From positions 2,583,538 through 2,647,537 of the forward strand of contig VYZI01000101.1 of the NCBI GenBank assembly GCA_013397695.1: a stretch of 64,000 bases of DNA, given 5' to 3'. The position numbers and the translations under genes were made by a program. The notes beneath the pieces are model-generated. The model was not told where the DNA came from, did not search any database, and saw nothing but the letters and a program-made list of their open reading frames with translations. Positions 40,201-50,254 of the stretch are shown piece by piece (the first letter of the stretch is position 1; the number at the start of each line of letters is the position of its first letter). The DNA is from Centropus unirufus. Lineage: Eukaryota; Chordata; Aves; Cuculiformes; Centropidae.

Positions 40201-40880
40201 AGGACAGGTGACCCTAACCTGACCAACAGAGGATCCCATCCTATATACATTACACTGGTATAAACACAGATCACGACAGACTTGCTCTCTTCTGCGATGG
40301 ACAGTGTCCACCTTGCCTGAACAGTTGCTCCTGATCCCAGACCCATGTGCTCCTGAATCCAGTTCTTGAGTACAGGCCCCTCCTAGCTGTGGCCCCACTC
40401 CATCATGTCTGCTCTGCAGTGTTTGTGGAGATGCAGAGTCATCAAGGGGTAGGGGCTTGATCTCATGGTTTACATTTTATTACTCTCTATTTTTATTGTT
40501 GTCATTATGATGTCATTAACGCTGTAGTTTTAGTTTCCAACCCATAAGGTTCCACCCCAGTCCCATCCTTTCCCTGCAGATTGTCAGGAGGGACTAAATC
40601 ATGATAACCCCTTATAACATCAAGTACCATATACAGTATGACTAGAAGAACTTACCAATTTCTTGAAAGGAAAAATATCATACATTATTCTACAGTATTC
40701 CATGGAGGATTCCACTGAACAGGTCCATAGCGATTTTGATATGGGAGCTAGAGGTATAATTCCTTGGGTCCTATTCTTGACTAGCATATCGAATTCCACA
40801 TGTTGCCTGCAGGATTCTGCCATATAAGGGCAGTGATCCACAACGAAGACAGTTTTATGAGACTCAGAAAAGATTTTCAT
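19269..40880 (-). CDS. INTS13: Integrator complex subunit 13 (Asunder homolog)
   Basis: Sixteen coding exons, in transcript order: 40656-40880, 38968-39042, 37939-38141, 37578-37658, 34658-34748, 32416-32544, 30684-30768, 27521-27610, 26112-26201, 24589-24767, 23640-23810, 23104-23258, 21885-22115, 20883-21022, 20107-20242, 19269-19308. Every junction is AG/GT with matching phase; the total is 706 residues, the length I recall for human, and exon translations match almost word for word (start MKIFSESHKTVFVVDHCPYM). INTS13 is an auxiliary Integrator subunit (with INTS10, INTS14 and INTS15) acting in nuclear RNA 3'-end processing and transcription; Drosophila Asunder also affects dynein placement. 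The N-terminus is a von Willebrand A-like domain; a basic cluster KKRGRKRE at residues 571-578 looks like a nuclear-localisation signal; the conserved C-terminus is where the cleavage-module-binding motif sits in the family. The donor of exon 20107-20242 (GTTTGT) is weak. No break or stop is present. Confidence 0.97.
26325..26695 (+). mobile_element. CR1 LINE 3' fragment, antisense to INTS13
   Basis: Typical CR1 3' half: 'gaagggagaccttatcagtg', 'aatggcctcaagctgggcca', 'gggaggtggtggagtcacca', ending near attctataag. It is inserted in the INTS13 intron between exons 27521-27610 and 26112-26201. Confidence 0.9.
28590..29170 (+). mobile_element. CR1 LINE 3' fragment, antisense to INTS13
   Basis: Contains cctggagaagagaaggctc, gaagaaattcttcacgctga and the end gatgaccttt...tctatgatgct. 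The copy is fairly intact for about 580 bases and lies in the INTS13 intron between exons 30684-30768 and 27521-27610. Confidence 0.92.
32245..32268 (-). other. INTS13: candidate 24-nt in-frame microexon of INTS13
   Basis: On the minus strand a very long T-rich tract ends in attag, then 24 bases encode PTFNVCDQ, then comes CAG/GTTAGT. It sits 147 bases past the donor of exon 32416-32544, in an intron of phase 0, so inclusion would add eight residues between IPMK and EEQH with no frameshift (714 residues in all). I do not recall such an insert in the human protein. Confidence 0.4.
33085..33583 (+). mobile_element. CR1 LINE 3' fragment, antisense to INTS13
   Basis: Contains cagcctggagaagaggaggc, gaatggcctcaagctgggtc, gggaggtggtggagtcacca and the classic terminal repeat attctatgattctatgaa. 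Located in the INTS13 intron between exons 34658-34748 and 32416-32544. The tidy 3' end suggests a relatively young copy. Confidence 0.95.
35005..35572 (-). mobile_element. solo LTR of an endogenous retrovirus-like element, copy A
   Basis: About 568 bases bounded by the inverted ends TGTTAGG...CCTAACA. A second, diverged copy lies at 59,733-60,244, which shows it is a dispersed repeat. On the minus strand there is a TATA-like TATTTAA before a GAGGACACAGCGCTG block (probable start of R) and CAGTAAAGC (a variant poly(A) signal) downstream, giving minus orientation. No internal retroviral genes adjoin it and no clear target-site duplication is visible. It lies in an INTS13 intron in the same orientation as the gene. 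Confidence 0.7.
36970..37070. repeat. two-copy tandem repeat, unit about 63 bp
   Basis: The word ctgggtgattatcaattact near 36977 returns diverged as ctggatgactatcagttatc near 37037, each followed by cttgtgt(g/c)attg. It lies in the INTS13 intron between exons 37578-37658 and 34658-34748. No function seen. Confidence 0.65.
38858..38925 (-). mobile_element. short CR1 3' end, sense to INTS13
   Basis: The block atggtttgggttggaaggga followed by ccttaaagatcactcagttc is the reverse complement of the CR1 3' end. Only about 68 bases remain. It lies in the intron between exons 38968-39042 and 37939-38141, close to the former exon. Confidence 0.9.
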
Positions 40881-42297
40881 CTTCTTCCTAAAAGAAAGAT
40901 AGTAACATTAGAAAGGAATTGTACAAGGCAGAGAAACTGCATCACAAGATTACTGTGCAGTTTAGACATTAGAAAATGATCTTGCCAAAACACACAAGTT
41001 TTAAAGAGGTGACATCTTACAGCATTTGAATTCCATTTTGCATGCATCATCTCCTACAAAACTGTTAAGCTCTTAAAAACAGCAAATATCCCCATTTTAA
41101 TAATCTATTTACATGGAGATAAATGTCCTCTGGAACTCTTAGTAGTCCACATATTTAGTACACATCTATATATTATATAATCCATATATTTAGGAAGCTT
41201 TTTTTTTCTTAGGAGAAAAAAAAGAAAATGTGAATATTTGCTTTTGTTGAAAAGGCAACAGCAAAGGACAGTGTTACCCTCCCCACTTTTCAAATAAAAA
41301 CAAAAAAAACTTTGAAGAAAAAAACACACAGCAAAGTAATTGCTTTTTATTTAATTTCCTGAAACAGGCAACATGGAAAAAACAATTTAATTTCTGGTTG
41401 GGCTATAGAGGCATTGAAGTAACATTGGTATCAGACTCTTCAGTAGATCTTTCAGCCTTCACTTTGCTGGTGAAGTGACAGGGCCTGATTGACCAGCCTG
41501 GAACAGTGTGTGTGACCCATGGATGATCCGTGTCCCACTGCCACATGCACTGTTCAGTCTGCAACTTCCCATGCCCACAGAGCTGTGCTGGGCTATTTCT
41601 AATACGCAAGAGCATGAGGAGGTGTCCCATTATCAGCAGAATTGTGCTGTGTGAGAGAGAGGGGAGCTGGACAGGAATGTTGTGTTCCTACAGCACCTTA
41701 GGTTAAAGATAGGAATATCCAGAGGCTTCCTCCTCTCCTGGGTCCTTGGCCACGTTCCAGGGTCTTAGGATGATGCTTTTTCTAAGATCCTTTCATTTTA
41801 CAGATTCCAGGGTCTTATGATGCCTTTTTTAACATCCTTGGATTTCACAGTTTGTGTTTTAATGATTATTTTTGCTTAATGCCCTGTTTGTTGGTGAAAC
41901 AGCTAGACACATCTATTTTTAAATGAATATTTACACCTGTATTTTGATCTCTCACTGATAAAGTCCGAGTTTATAATGTAGATATTTCTCATCTAACAAG
42001 TCTAACAGAAGCACTCCTTGTATTATTCCCATCTATGCCACCTGAGAATCCTGCAGTGAAGAGCAATGCATTTTCCTGTTTCACACCCATAAGCCAGGTT
42101 TTCCTCTTCTACAGCATTACTGAAAAGTACTTCTGAAGCAACTATAACACCAGATCCTTGCCTTGGGGTGGACATCGTAACTTGGAAACCCAAACTACAT
42201 CTGAAGATTAATCTTAGACCAGTGCTTCCTAGACCATGCACTCCTCAAATTAACTTCCTCACAGAGTACTCTGGGAGCTGTGGAGCATGGCCAAGAA

Positions 42298-42712
42298 TCA
42301 TAGAATGGTTTGGGTTGGAAGGGACCTTAAAGATCATCCAGGTCCAACTCGCCTTCTGTGGGCATGGCCACCTCCCACCAGACCAGGCTGCTCAAGGCTC
42401 CATCCAACCCTGAACACAGCCAGGGAAGTGGCATGCACAGCTTCCCTGCGCAACCTGTGCCAGCGCCTCACCATCCTCATGAAGAATTTCTTCCTGATGT
42501 CTATTGTAAACCTCCCCCTTGTCCTATCCCTACACCTCTCCAAGTTGTAAGTCCCCACCAGCTGTCTTGTAGCCCTTTAAGGTACTGGGAAGCCATTACA
42601 AGGTCTTCACAGAGTATTCTCCAGGCTGAACAAGCCCAACTCTCTCAGTCTGTCCTCACAGCAGAGCTGCTCCAGCCCTCTGGTCATCTTTGTAGACCTC
42701 GTCTGTGCTATA
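42298..42712 (-). mobile_element. CR1 LINE 3' fragment, sense to INTS13
   Basis: Begins with catagaatggtttgggttgg and continues through gaagaatttcttcctgatgt and tctccaggctgaacaagccc, the reverse complement of a CR1 3' half. It lies in INTS13 intron 1 and is followed within about 85 bases by a CR1 of opposite orientation. Confidence 0.93.
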
Positions 42713-42794
42713 TTACTCACCAGTCCCATATCCCACAGGATGCTGAACTCCACCAGTGCATGATCACTGCAGCCCAAGGCTGCCTCTGATCTTG

Positions 42795-43282
42795 AGTTTC
42801 AGTTTTGGGCCCCTCACTACAAGACAGACACTGAGCTGCCAGAATTTGGATCCAACAAAGCTGGTGAAGGGCCTGCAGCACAAGACTTATGAGAAGCAGC
42901 TGATGGAACTGGGACTGTTCAGTCTGGAGAAGAGGAGGCTGAGGGCAGAGATTATCGCTCTCTACAAATGACCTGAAAGGAGGTTGTGGTGAGGTGGGTG
43001 CTGGTCTCTGCTCCCAAGAAACAAGAGCTGGGACAAGAGGAAATGGCCTCAAGTTGCACCAAGGGAGGTTTAGATTCAACTTTAGAAAAAAACTCTTTAC
43101 TGGGAGTGATGAAGCATTGAAACAGGTTTCCCAGAGAAGAGGTGAAGTCGCCATCCCTGGAGGTATTGAAAAAGCACACAGAGGTGCCACTCCATGACAT
43201 GGTTCATTAAGCATGGGTGATGTTGGACTGATGGCTGGACTTGATGATTCTAAAGATCTTTTCCAACTTCAGTTCTATGAAC
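42795..43282 (+). mobile_element. CR1 LINE 3' fragment, antisense to INTS13
   Basis: Contains tctggagaagaggaggctga, aggaaatggcctcaagttgc and the end cttcagttctatgaa. With the preceding copy it forms a head-to-head inverted pair in INTS13 intron 1. Confidence 0.92.
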
Positions 43283-43895
43283 TTGTAGATGTTTCCCCAA
43301 CATTTCAAGCACAGAAATCCACTTCACCCACACAAACTCTGCTGAATTATGGAATCTGCAAGCCAACCAATCGATAGGAGCTTGCTTAAAGAACTAGGCT
43401 ATCCAGCTAAGGAGTATTTCCAGCAAGCAGCATTGTGCTCTGGGGGTAGATTCTGCCCCTGCCCCTCAGTAACAGCTCAACTGCCGGGGCACAGTCCCCC
43501 CCCAGGGAGAGGCCACAGCCAGCCTGGCCAAGAACCCTTCTCCTCCCACCCAGAACCCAGTGGGGTCAGGGCAGCCGTGTTGGCTCTCCAGGTGGGCCCA
43601 GCAGCAGAGGTGGGGCGGGGGAGAAGCTGGGCTGAGCAATACCAAAAGTGTTGGCAAATAAAACTCCGAGACTCATTTTGGAGTTTTAGAAAGTGAGCAC
43701 CCTTTATCAGGCCTGTGCAACACAAGGGAGTGATCTCCATTGATTGCGTGCAACGAGACAAGAGCTGGGAACAGAATGTATTCCCCAATTACATGCATAT
43801 GGATACATTATCCCAGAGTATTATTGCACACACTATTACTTTCCAAGTACTAATTTTAGTGTCATTATGAACTTCACAACATCTTTTGCTAATTT

Positions 43896-44325
43896 GGAGC
43901 CAGCTCTCTGTCCGACCTTGCATTTGAGACAGGGAAAGGCTGCAAACAGGTGGTTAAAGAAGAAGACACACTTGTTCACCACAGATCATACTCAACAAAA
44001 GCTATAACAGCGTCTAGAAAAACACTATTTGAAAAAAAAAATGCTATAAAAAGCATGCTATGCGAGGGACATTCTGTGTAGCTTCCAAAAAAAAGTTACT
44101 TGGGTGAATTTAACTTCACTTTAGCTTAAGTATATTGCACTTTTTGTATAGTAATTCTGTACCACTGGCTCCAGCTGCCAGACCCTGCGTTTGAGACAAG
44201 GAGAGGCGGCAAGAAGGGATTAGAGGCATCTGCTCACCACAGGGCACACTTCACACGAGCCACCACCATGCCCAAAAGAAGAAAGACTCCAACAGTGCCT
44301 GGAAAAACCCTATTTGGAGATAAAA
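43896..44325. repeat. tandem duplication, two diverged copies about 271 bp apart
   Basis: Copy one (43,896-~44,035) and copy two (44,167-~44,325) share, in order, g(g/c)agcCAGCT, gac-ttgc-tttgagaca, gg-aaggc-gc-a, ctcaccacag or ttcaccacag, and aaaaac-ctatttg. Copy two ends next to the INTS13 CpG island. I do not recognise the unit. Confidence 0.65.
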
Positions 44326-44448
44326 CCCCACGAACCCCGTGATAGCAGAGGGCGGCCCAACCCTCCCAAATCCCGCCCCCCCCCGGTTACCGGGATGAGA
44401 CTGAGATTCCGTGAGGCCCCCCCCCTCCCCTCAGGGGTCGCCGCTCAC

Positions 44449-44950
44449 CTGGGCCGGCCCCTGCGGTGCTGCAGGAGCGCGGGCGCCGCCGCGCGCCGCG
44501 CCCGGGCCCTGCCGCGCGCCCGCTCCGAGGAGGCGGGGGGCTGCGGCCCGCGGGGCGCCCTACACGGGCTCTGGCGCGGGCGCCTGCGGCCGGGCGACCT
44601 CCATGTCCCTCCTTCTCCTCCCGCTTCCTCGCTCTCCGGCCGCTGCTGCTGCTGCTGCTCCTCCTCCTGCTGCTGCGCCGGCGGCTCCGAGGGGCCCGGC
44701 TCCTGTCTCCGCGCCCGGCGCCCGCGGGGGTGGGAGAAGCGGCCGAAGCCCCCCCCGCTCCGCCCACCCCTGAGGCCGCGGGACCCCCGCCCGGCCACTT
44801 ACGCCGCTGGCGCAGCGGCTCCCCCAGCGCTGGCGGGGGGAGCGCCTCTCCCCTCTCCCCTCCTCCCCCTCTTCCTCCTCCCCGTCCCTCGCCTCCCCGG
44901 CCGCGGCGGCGGCGGCCACCCAGCCCCGCTCGCTCGGTCACTCGCCCCCC
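44449..44950 (-). other. INTS13: INTS13 non-coding first exon(s), candidate
   Basis: Two good minus-strand donors exist in the island: CAG/GTGAGC with exon edge at 44,449 and GGC/GTAAGT with edge at 44,803. The first coding exon starts at 40,887 after tttcttttag, seven bases before the ATG, so the 5'UTR must be spliced from an upstream exon. Either donor could be used, giving alternative first exons. The transcription start is not visible; 44,950 is approximate. Confidence 0.55.
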
Positions 44951-44990
44951 ATGGCCGCCTCAGGCCCCGCCGCCCGGGCGCGGGCGCCGC

Positions 44991-45000
44991 TCTCGCGAGA
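44991..45000. promoter_or_regulatory. TCTCGCGAGA element, INTS13 side
   Basis: Perfect ten-base palindrome TCTCGCGAGA, known as a CpG-island promoter element bound by BANP. It lies about 50 bases left of the CCAAT array. Confidence 0.75.
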
Positions 45001-45039
45001 CTGCGGGCAGCCCGCCTCAGGAAAGGGCGGGACGACCAA

Positions 45040-45850
45040 CCTGGGCCGGCCTCTTAAGGGAGAAGGAACCAATAGGGAGGCGAGGGGACAGGCACTGGGG
45101 ATTGGGCAGGGCTTGCCCAATGAAAGGGGAGACAGCCAATAGGAAAGAGCGGAGAGGAAATGAACACTGGGGATTGGGCGGAGGTAGTTTGTTTTTTGTT
45201 TTTTTTATAGCAGAACTAGCCAATAGGGAGGTGAGGGCGCCCGCAGGGGAGGGTGCTCAGGGTCAGCCCATTTACAGCGGAAGTAGCCAATTGGAAAGGG
45301 CGGAGAGGAAACGAGCAGTGAGGATTGGGCAAGGGCGGCCGTCTCATAGCTGAGGTAGCCAATAGGAAGGACAGGCGATAGGCACGCAGGATTGGGCCTG
45401 GCTGGCACCTCTATAGTGGAAACGTGGAAACAGCCAATAGGAAGGTGAGAAGAGGGGACGGGCACTGGGCAGGGTTGGTTTGTCTATAGCAGAAATAGCC
45501 AATGGGGACACGAGGCGCCGGGCAGTGGGATTGGACAAGGCTGGCGTCTTTATAATGGAGAGAGCCAATAGGGAGGCGAGGTGATGCGCGCTGGGCAGGG
45601 TCGGTGTGTCCGGAGCAGAAGCCAGCAGGGAGGTGAAGCGGGGAGTACTTGGGGCTGGGCAGCGTCGGCCTCTCTTTATAACACAGGGAGCCAATGCGGA
45701 GGCGAGGAGAGGTGACCGCCACCTGGGATTGGGCAGGATTTCTCTTTCTATAGCGGAAATAGCCAATAGGGACACGAGTAGACGGGCAGCGGGGATTGGG
45801 CAGGACGGGCCTGCTGGTGGTGGAGGGAGCCAATCGGAAGGCGAGACTGC
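45040..45850. promoter_or_regulatory. tandem array of about 12 CCAAT / inverted-CCAAT modules
   Basis: A ~67-bp unit repeats about twelve times. Typical order: TCTTTATAGCGGAAATAG, then CCAATAGGGAGGCGAG, then a GC-rich spacer, then GGGATTGGGCAGG. Perfect CCAAT starts at 45069, 45117, 45136, 45220, 45287, 45359, 45434, 45499, 45565, 45691, 45763 and 45830 (a CCAGC variant near 45622). ATTGG starts at 45101, 45173, 45290, 45324, 45391, 45530, 45728 and 45795. Within a unit the two boxes are 31-37 bases apart, about three helical turns. CCAAT is the NF-Y site; CGGAA(A/G)TAG beside it resembles an ETS site. The array fills the space between the two genes and ends just before an assembly gap. Confidence 0.9.
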
Positions 45851-45902
45851 TCTCGCGAGAAAGCCCCCCCCTCCCCCGGCGGCCGTCCCGGCTGTCGCGA
45901 GA
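45851..45902. promoter_or_regulatory. two TCTCGCGAGA-type elements, FGFR1OP2 side
   Basis: A perfect TCTCGCGAGA is at 45,851-45,860 and a one-mismatch TGTCGCGAGA at 45,893-45,902, immediately right of the CCAAT array and left of the gap. These are probable BANP-type promoter sites. Confidence 0.7.
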
Positions 45903-45913
45903 GTGGCGGGCGC

Positions 45914-46347
45914 NNNNNNNNNNNNNNNNNNNNNNNNNNNNNNNNNNNNNNNNNNNNNNNNNNNNNNNNNNNNNNNNNNNNNNNNNNNNNNNNNNNNNNN
46001 NNNNNNNNNNNNNNNNNNNNNNNNNNNNNNNNNNNNNNNNNNNNNNNNNNNNNNNNNNNNNNNNNNNNNNNNNNNNNNNNNNNNNNNNNNNNNNNNNNNN
46101 NNNNNNNNNNNNNNNNNNNNNNNNNNNNNNNNNNNNNNNNNNNNNNNNNNNNNNNNNNNNNNNNNNNNNNNNNNNNNNNNNNNNNNNNNNNNNNNNNNNN
46201 NNNNNNNNNNNNNNNNNNNNNNNNNNNNNNNNNNNNNNNNNNNNNNNNNNNNNNNNNNNNNNNNNNNNNNNNNNNNNNNNNNNNNNNNNNNNNNNNNNNN
46301 NNNNNNNNNNNNNNNNNNNNNNNNNNNNNNNNNNNNNNNNNNNNNNN
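45914..46347. other. assembly gap (434 Ns)
   Basis: Unsequenced stretch inside the promoter, between the CCAAT array and a GA-rich tract. The first exon of FGFR1OP2 probably lies in or beside it. Confidence 0.99.
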
Positions 46348-46452
46348 GGGGAGGGAGAAGAGGAGGAGAAGAAGAGAGACAGGGAGAGGGGAGGAAGGAG
46401 GGGAGAGAGCGAGCGATGAGAGGTGAAGGAGAGGGGTAGAGGGAGGGATGGG
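46348..46452 (+). repeat. GA-rich polypurine tract
   Basis: About 105 bases are almost wholly purine on the plus strand (gggagggagaagaggaggag style). It directly borders the gap and lies where FGFR1OP2 5'UTR is expected. Confidence 0.85.
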
Positions 46453-49400
46453 GGTGCAGGTGCCACTGCCTCTGGGCGGTTTGGGAGCCACAGGAGCCCC
46501 ATGGCCCATGACATTACAAGGGGCCTGAGGGAGAAGGACCCCTGCCTCACTCCCTCAGTGCCCCGTTCCTCTCCCCTCGGTGCCCCCCTCTCTCACCTCG
46601 ATCCTCCCCCTCCTCCTTCCATCCCTTCCCGGACTGCAACAGGGCTGGTATCGCTTACAGGGCGGACGCGTTTGCTGTTGGGGTGCGGGGTCTGGGTGCG
46701 CGGGGCCACTGGAAGGAGCTGCTCCAGCTGTGACTTCCCTGGCACACACAGAGAGCAGGTGGACACCTGCACCCGGCCTAAAACTCTTAGGAACTGGGAA
46801 CTGTGGAAAGGGGATAAAAAAAAAAAGAAAACAAAATTCCGGCATCAAGTTATGGGGAAAGGAAGGTAGTTTTTCAGTAAGGATGGAAGAGAAAGAAGAG
46901 ACCGAAAACTAGAGGAAGGCTGCAGTTGCGCAAAATTCTTTATTCTTTGGTGTGGGTTGTTTTTTAAGGGCAGCTAAATTTGATAATGAAAGCAATTAGT
47001 AAGTAGCAGGAAGTGGCAGGAAATGAATATGCAAGTAGCAGCATGGCTGTGCTGCTTGAGTTGTTGCTCTCTACCTGTTGACCCTGTTGGAAAGATTGCA
47101 GACTAAAAATAGGTTTGCAGCCAGGCATCTCCGGTAGGGGTAGAGTTGAGGAATCATTAAGTTTAGGTGCTGTAATCCTCATGCTCATAAAAAAAAATTA
47201 ATAGACAATAAGAATTTGTTGAAATCAATTATATTCAATTATTTGGGACTCCCCCCAGAATGCTGAGGTTAACTCAGAGATTTAAATCCATTTTAGGATA
47301 AGAAGATGAAGTTTTGTTTTTCACAGCTGGGCAGGTGAACAGCTAGAGAGAATTTTAAACTACAAGGATTAGGGCCAGTGTCTTGCCCAAGGGAATCCTA
47401 ATGAAGATTTGGAGCCACTGAATTACCATGATACAAATAACGAGGAGCCTTTTTGAAGTACAAATCCTGCTTGAAAATAGGAGGTGGCTTCTGGCCCACT
47501 GCTGCAGCGAGGGTGGATTTGTGCGGATGCACCTACACAAAGTGCGCACGTGTCTTCCCCAACGTGTTTGAGAAAAGAACGCCAGTGGCTTTGCCACAAA
47601 CGAGCTGCTTTTTATCTTGTGTGGTTGGGCTGGGTCAAAATGAGAAAGTGCATGGGAGGAGGAACACCTACTGGGTTAAAAATTTATTTTGATGCATACA
47701 AATTATCAGAGATGTTAAGTACATTGTAGTCTGAATGCCAAATGGATTCCAAGCCTGTGGAATGGCCTGAGAGGTTTTGTTTATACTGGCTAGAGAATTC
47801 ATGAGCCTTGAATTTAGCTAAAGACTGCTCTTCAAATTCTCCTTTAAATATGGTTCTAATTAAATAATTTTCTCCAACAGTTTAGCCAGCTAGCAAGGCA
47901 GGTCTTCTTTTGTCTCTGATATATTTGTAGTCCAGTAACATGAAGCCAAAATTGGAAGCAGAAATGAGGAGCAAGAAAAGCGGATCCGTGAAAACAGCAC
48001 AGTGTGATCCCTATCTACATAATCCTAAAAAAGAGCTCAAACTGCTACACCAGAAGGAATAAATTAACTGCCAGCCGTAACACACCAGGGCGGTGAAGAA
48101 CTTGATATCTCAAATACAAATGTGCCTCATGTGGAAGTTTTAATTTTAACTCTAGTGCTTTTCTCTTCTGTGTGCTCCTCAGAGCAGAGGGAGCAGTGAA
48201 TGAAATTACACATTTAAACTGCTTTTGAGAGGTTAGACCTCGCACGAACCAGAGCTCTTCAGAAAGAACTTTCCAAACTGGTACTGGTTAGGTTCCAGCT
48301 TCGGTTTCCCACACCTTAAGTCACGAGGGTGATTAAAGAAGCAGTTACTATTGCAAAAATCAGAATATTATGATTTAAGCTAAAGTGTAGTTAGGTTTCA
48401 TCTAAGCAGTTGTGGTTTTGAAAGCTATAATATCCCTCTGAGAGTGTGTTTGCTTTCTCTGAGAGCATGTTCTTTCTCTTTTGGACAGTTTTTTAGCAGA
48501 TGTCTCTTCTGTAATCATCCCTGTTTTCACCCAAAGGCAAGGTCAAGCAGAGGGCTGGAGCCAGCTTCAAATTAGCAACAGTTTGGACTGTTGCGAAGTT
48601 TTATAACATCAAAATTAGACCTTGGAAAGTAATGGAATATGCATAAAATTCCTGGGAAAATGTATCCACGTGCATGTGAGTGGGAGAGCCATGCTGTCCC
48701 CGGCTCTTGTCTCGCTGCACATGATCGACGGATCGCCACCTCGTGGTGCCTTTCTAAACCTCCAAAAGGAGTCTTAGTTTATTTAGTACCATTTTCGGTA
48801 TCAAGGGCAGGATATTCCTGCTATGTTTATAAATCTTTTTTTTGGGGGGGGGGGGTGGAACTCCTGGTGTTTGAAATAGCCGCAATTCTACTTACCTGCA
48901 ACAGTGGGAAAATTTCAGTTGGGGAAAAGTGAGGATTTCTTTAAGCTTGGCATAGAAGATCCTAGGTTATTACTTGTCAAGATGCCTAGAAAGTTAGAAA
49001 ATCAAGTTAGAACAAATCCTTTTTCTTGTAGGTCAGGAAAGGCATCACTGACCTATTATGCTTATAAAACTTCCATTTAGCCAGTGGCGCGGGTGAGGAA
49101 TGGATTGAGTTGGTGCTTTCAGTACCTTAGAAGGTTTCCTGAAATAAGCATCTCTATATGAATGAGACCCATCACTCTGATAAATCTGTATCATTGTCTG
49201 TATCCCTGTCTGATTGCTGAAGAACCATGCACGGAATTCAATTTCCTTTTCTGTAGGAAAAGTCACAGTTTCTTACAAGAAAATAAACACTGAACCTGAA
49301 AAATCTCTGTCTTGGAACTTCATGAACTGTCAGGCATGAATATGAAAAAATTCAATGTAAAAGCAGGTGTTTTGGTATGCTAATACATGCGGGCACTTGG

Positions 49401-50240
49401 CAGATTTAGCAATAGTAATTTCTGCTAACGAGCCCTGCAATTACAAGGCTGGTATTTTAGCTATGCAGTTGGTCTTTTTTTTAGCTGTCTTTATCCTGTT
49501 GAGAATTTTAGTTTGATTCCATGCAGTGATGTTTTTCTTCATTTATAGACATGAAGATAACACAAGCCTTTGGCTTTCTGATTTTTTCCCGAGTAATTTT
49601 TTCTATCCATTTGAGCTGTTCCTTTTTTCTGGATTTAATTCATCAGGTCTTCCAGGCCGCTTTGGCTTTCTCTTTTGTGCTGTATTTATACTTCTTAAAT
49701 ATCTCAGGTAAATCCAAATGATAGGAAGGCATGTTAGGAAAAAACCAAAAAAAAAGTAAAGCTAATATAATAAAATTAAATAGGTAATGTAATATTCCTT
49801 GGTTTTCTTTTGCTGCTTGCAGAAGGGCATGCACTTCTCACATGTTTGTCCCATAGTCCTCCTTTTGCACTTAGTAGAGGGATACTGCCTTCACAAAGCA
49901 ATAGTGTACTTTCAGTTCCTTGCTGTGATACATGGTCTCAGCAATTAAAAGGAGAAAAAGGATAGACAGACTGTAAGGGTATTCTTAAGATATATACATT
50001 TTCCCTGCTCCAGGGAGACGACAAAATGACTCGATTTTTCTGAGGGAGAGGGTTGTATTGGACTGTATTAGAGTTGTAAAGGTTGTATTAGACTGCTTTG
50101 GACTAAAAAACTATTTATATACGCATAAAAAATATATAATTGATTATTATTATATTTGTTTATTTTTATATATATCAATATCTCACAGAGGTGGCTCTTC
50201 TCTGTACACCAAACAGATGGCATTGTTAAAATAATATGTT
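46453..50240. other. FGFR1OP2: FGFR1OP2 intron 1 / 5' region
   Basis: No coding exon is recognisable. A G run lies at 48,843-48,855. CpG richness fades by about 46,700. The first splice donor of FGFR1OP2 could not be fixed because of the gap. Confidence 0.6.
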
Positions 50241-50254
50241 CCTAATCTCTAGAA

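Larger units (their letters stand above)
44340..46450. promoter_or_regulatory. CpG-island bidirectional promoter of INTS13 and FGFR1OP2
   Basis: GC content and CpG frequency rise sharply near 44,340 and stay high to about 46,500, interrupted by 434 Ns. INTS13 runs leftwards and FGFR1OP2 rightwards from it. No TATA box is placed for either gene outside the repeat array; such islands usually start transcription at several sites. The left part also holds GC-rich triplet runs (CTG/CTC at 44,641-44,676, GCG at 44,902-44,916) that would be in the INTS13 5'UTR. Confidence 0.85.

Noticed and set aside
40045..40600. Possible ERV fragment in INTS13 intron 1
   Set aside because: Some words (ttccaacccataag) recall avian LTR sequence, but no ends, poly(A) signal or retroviral motif could be placed.
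42334..43214. Several 70-165 codon frames on both strands
   Set aside because: They translate CR1 3' fragments, which do not include intact reverse transcriptase.
44314..45353. Long overlapping open frames on both strands in the GC-rich island (up to 295 codons)
   Set aside because: They are low-complexity Pro, Arg, Ala and Gly frames expected in very GC-rich DNA with few stops, and overlap a promoter; no domain is visible.
45411..46550. Open frames running through the gap
   Set aside because: They are open only because Ns contain no stops, and otherwise translate the tandem CCAAT repeat.
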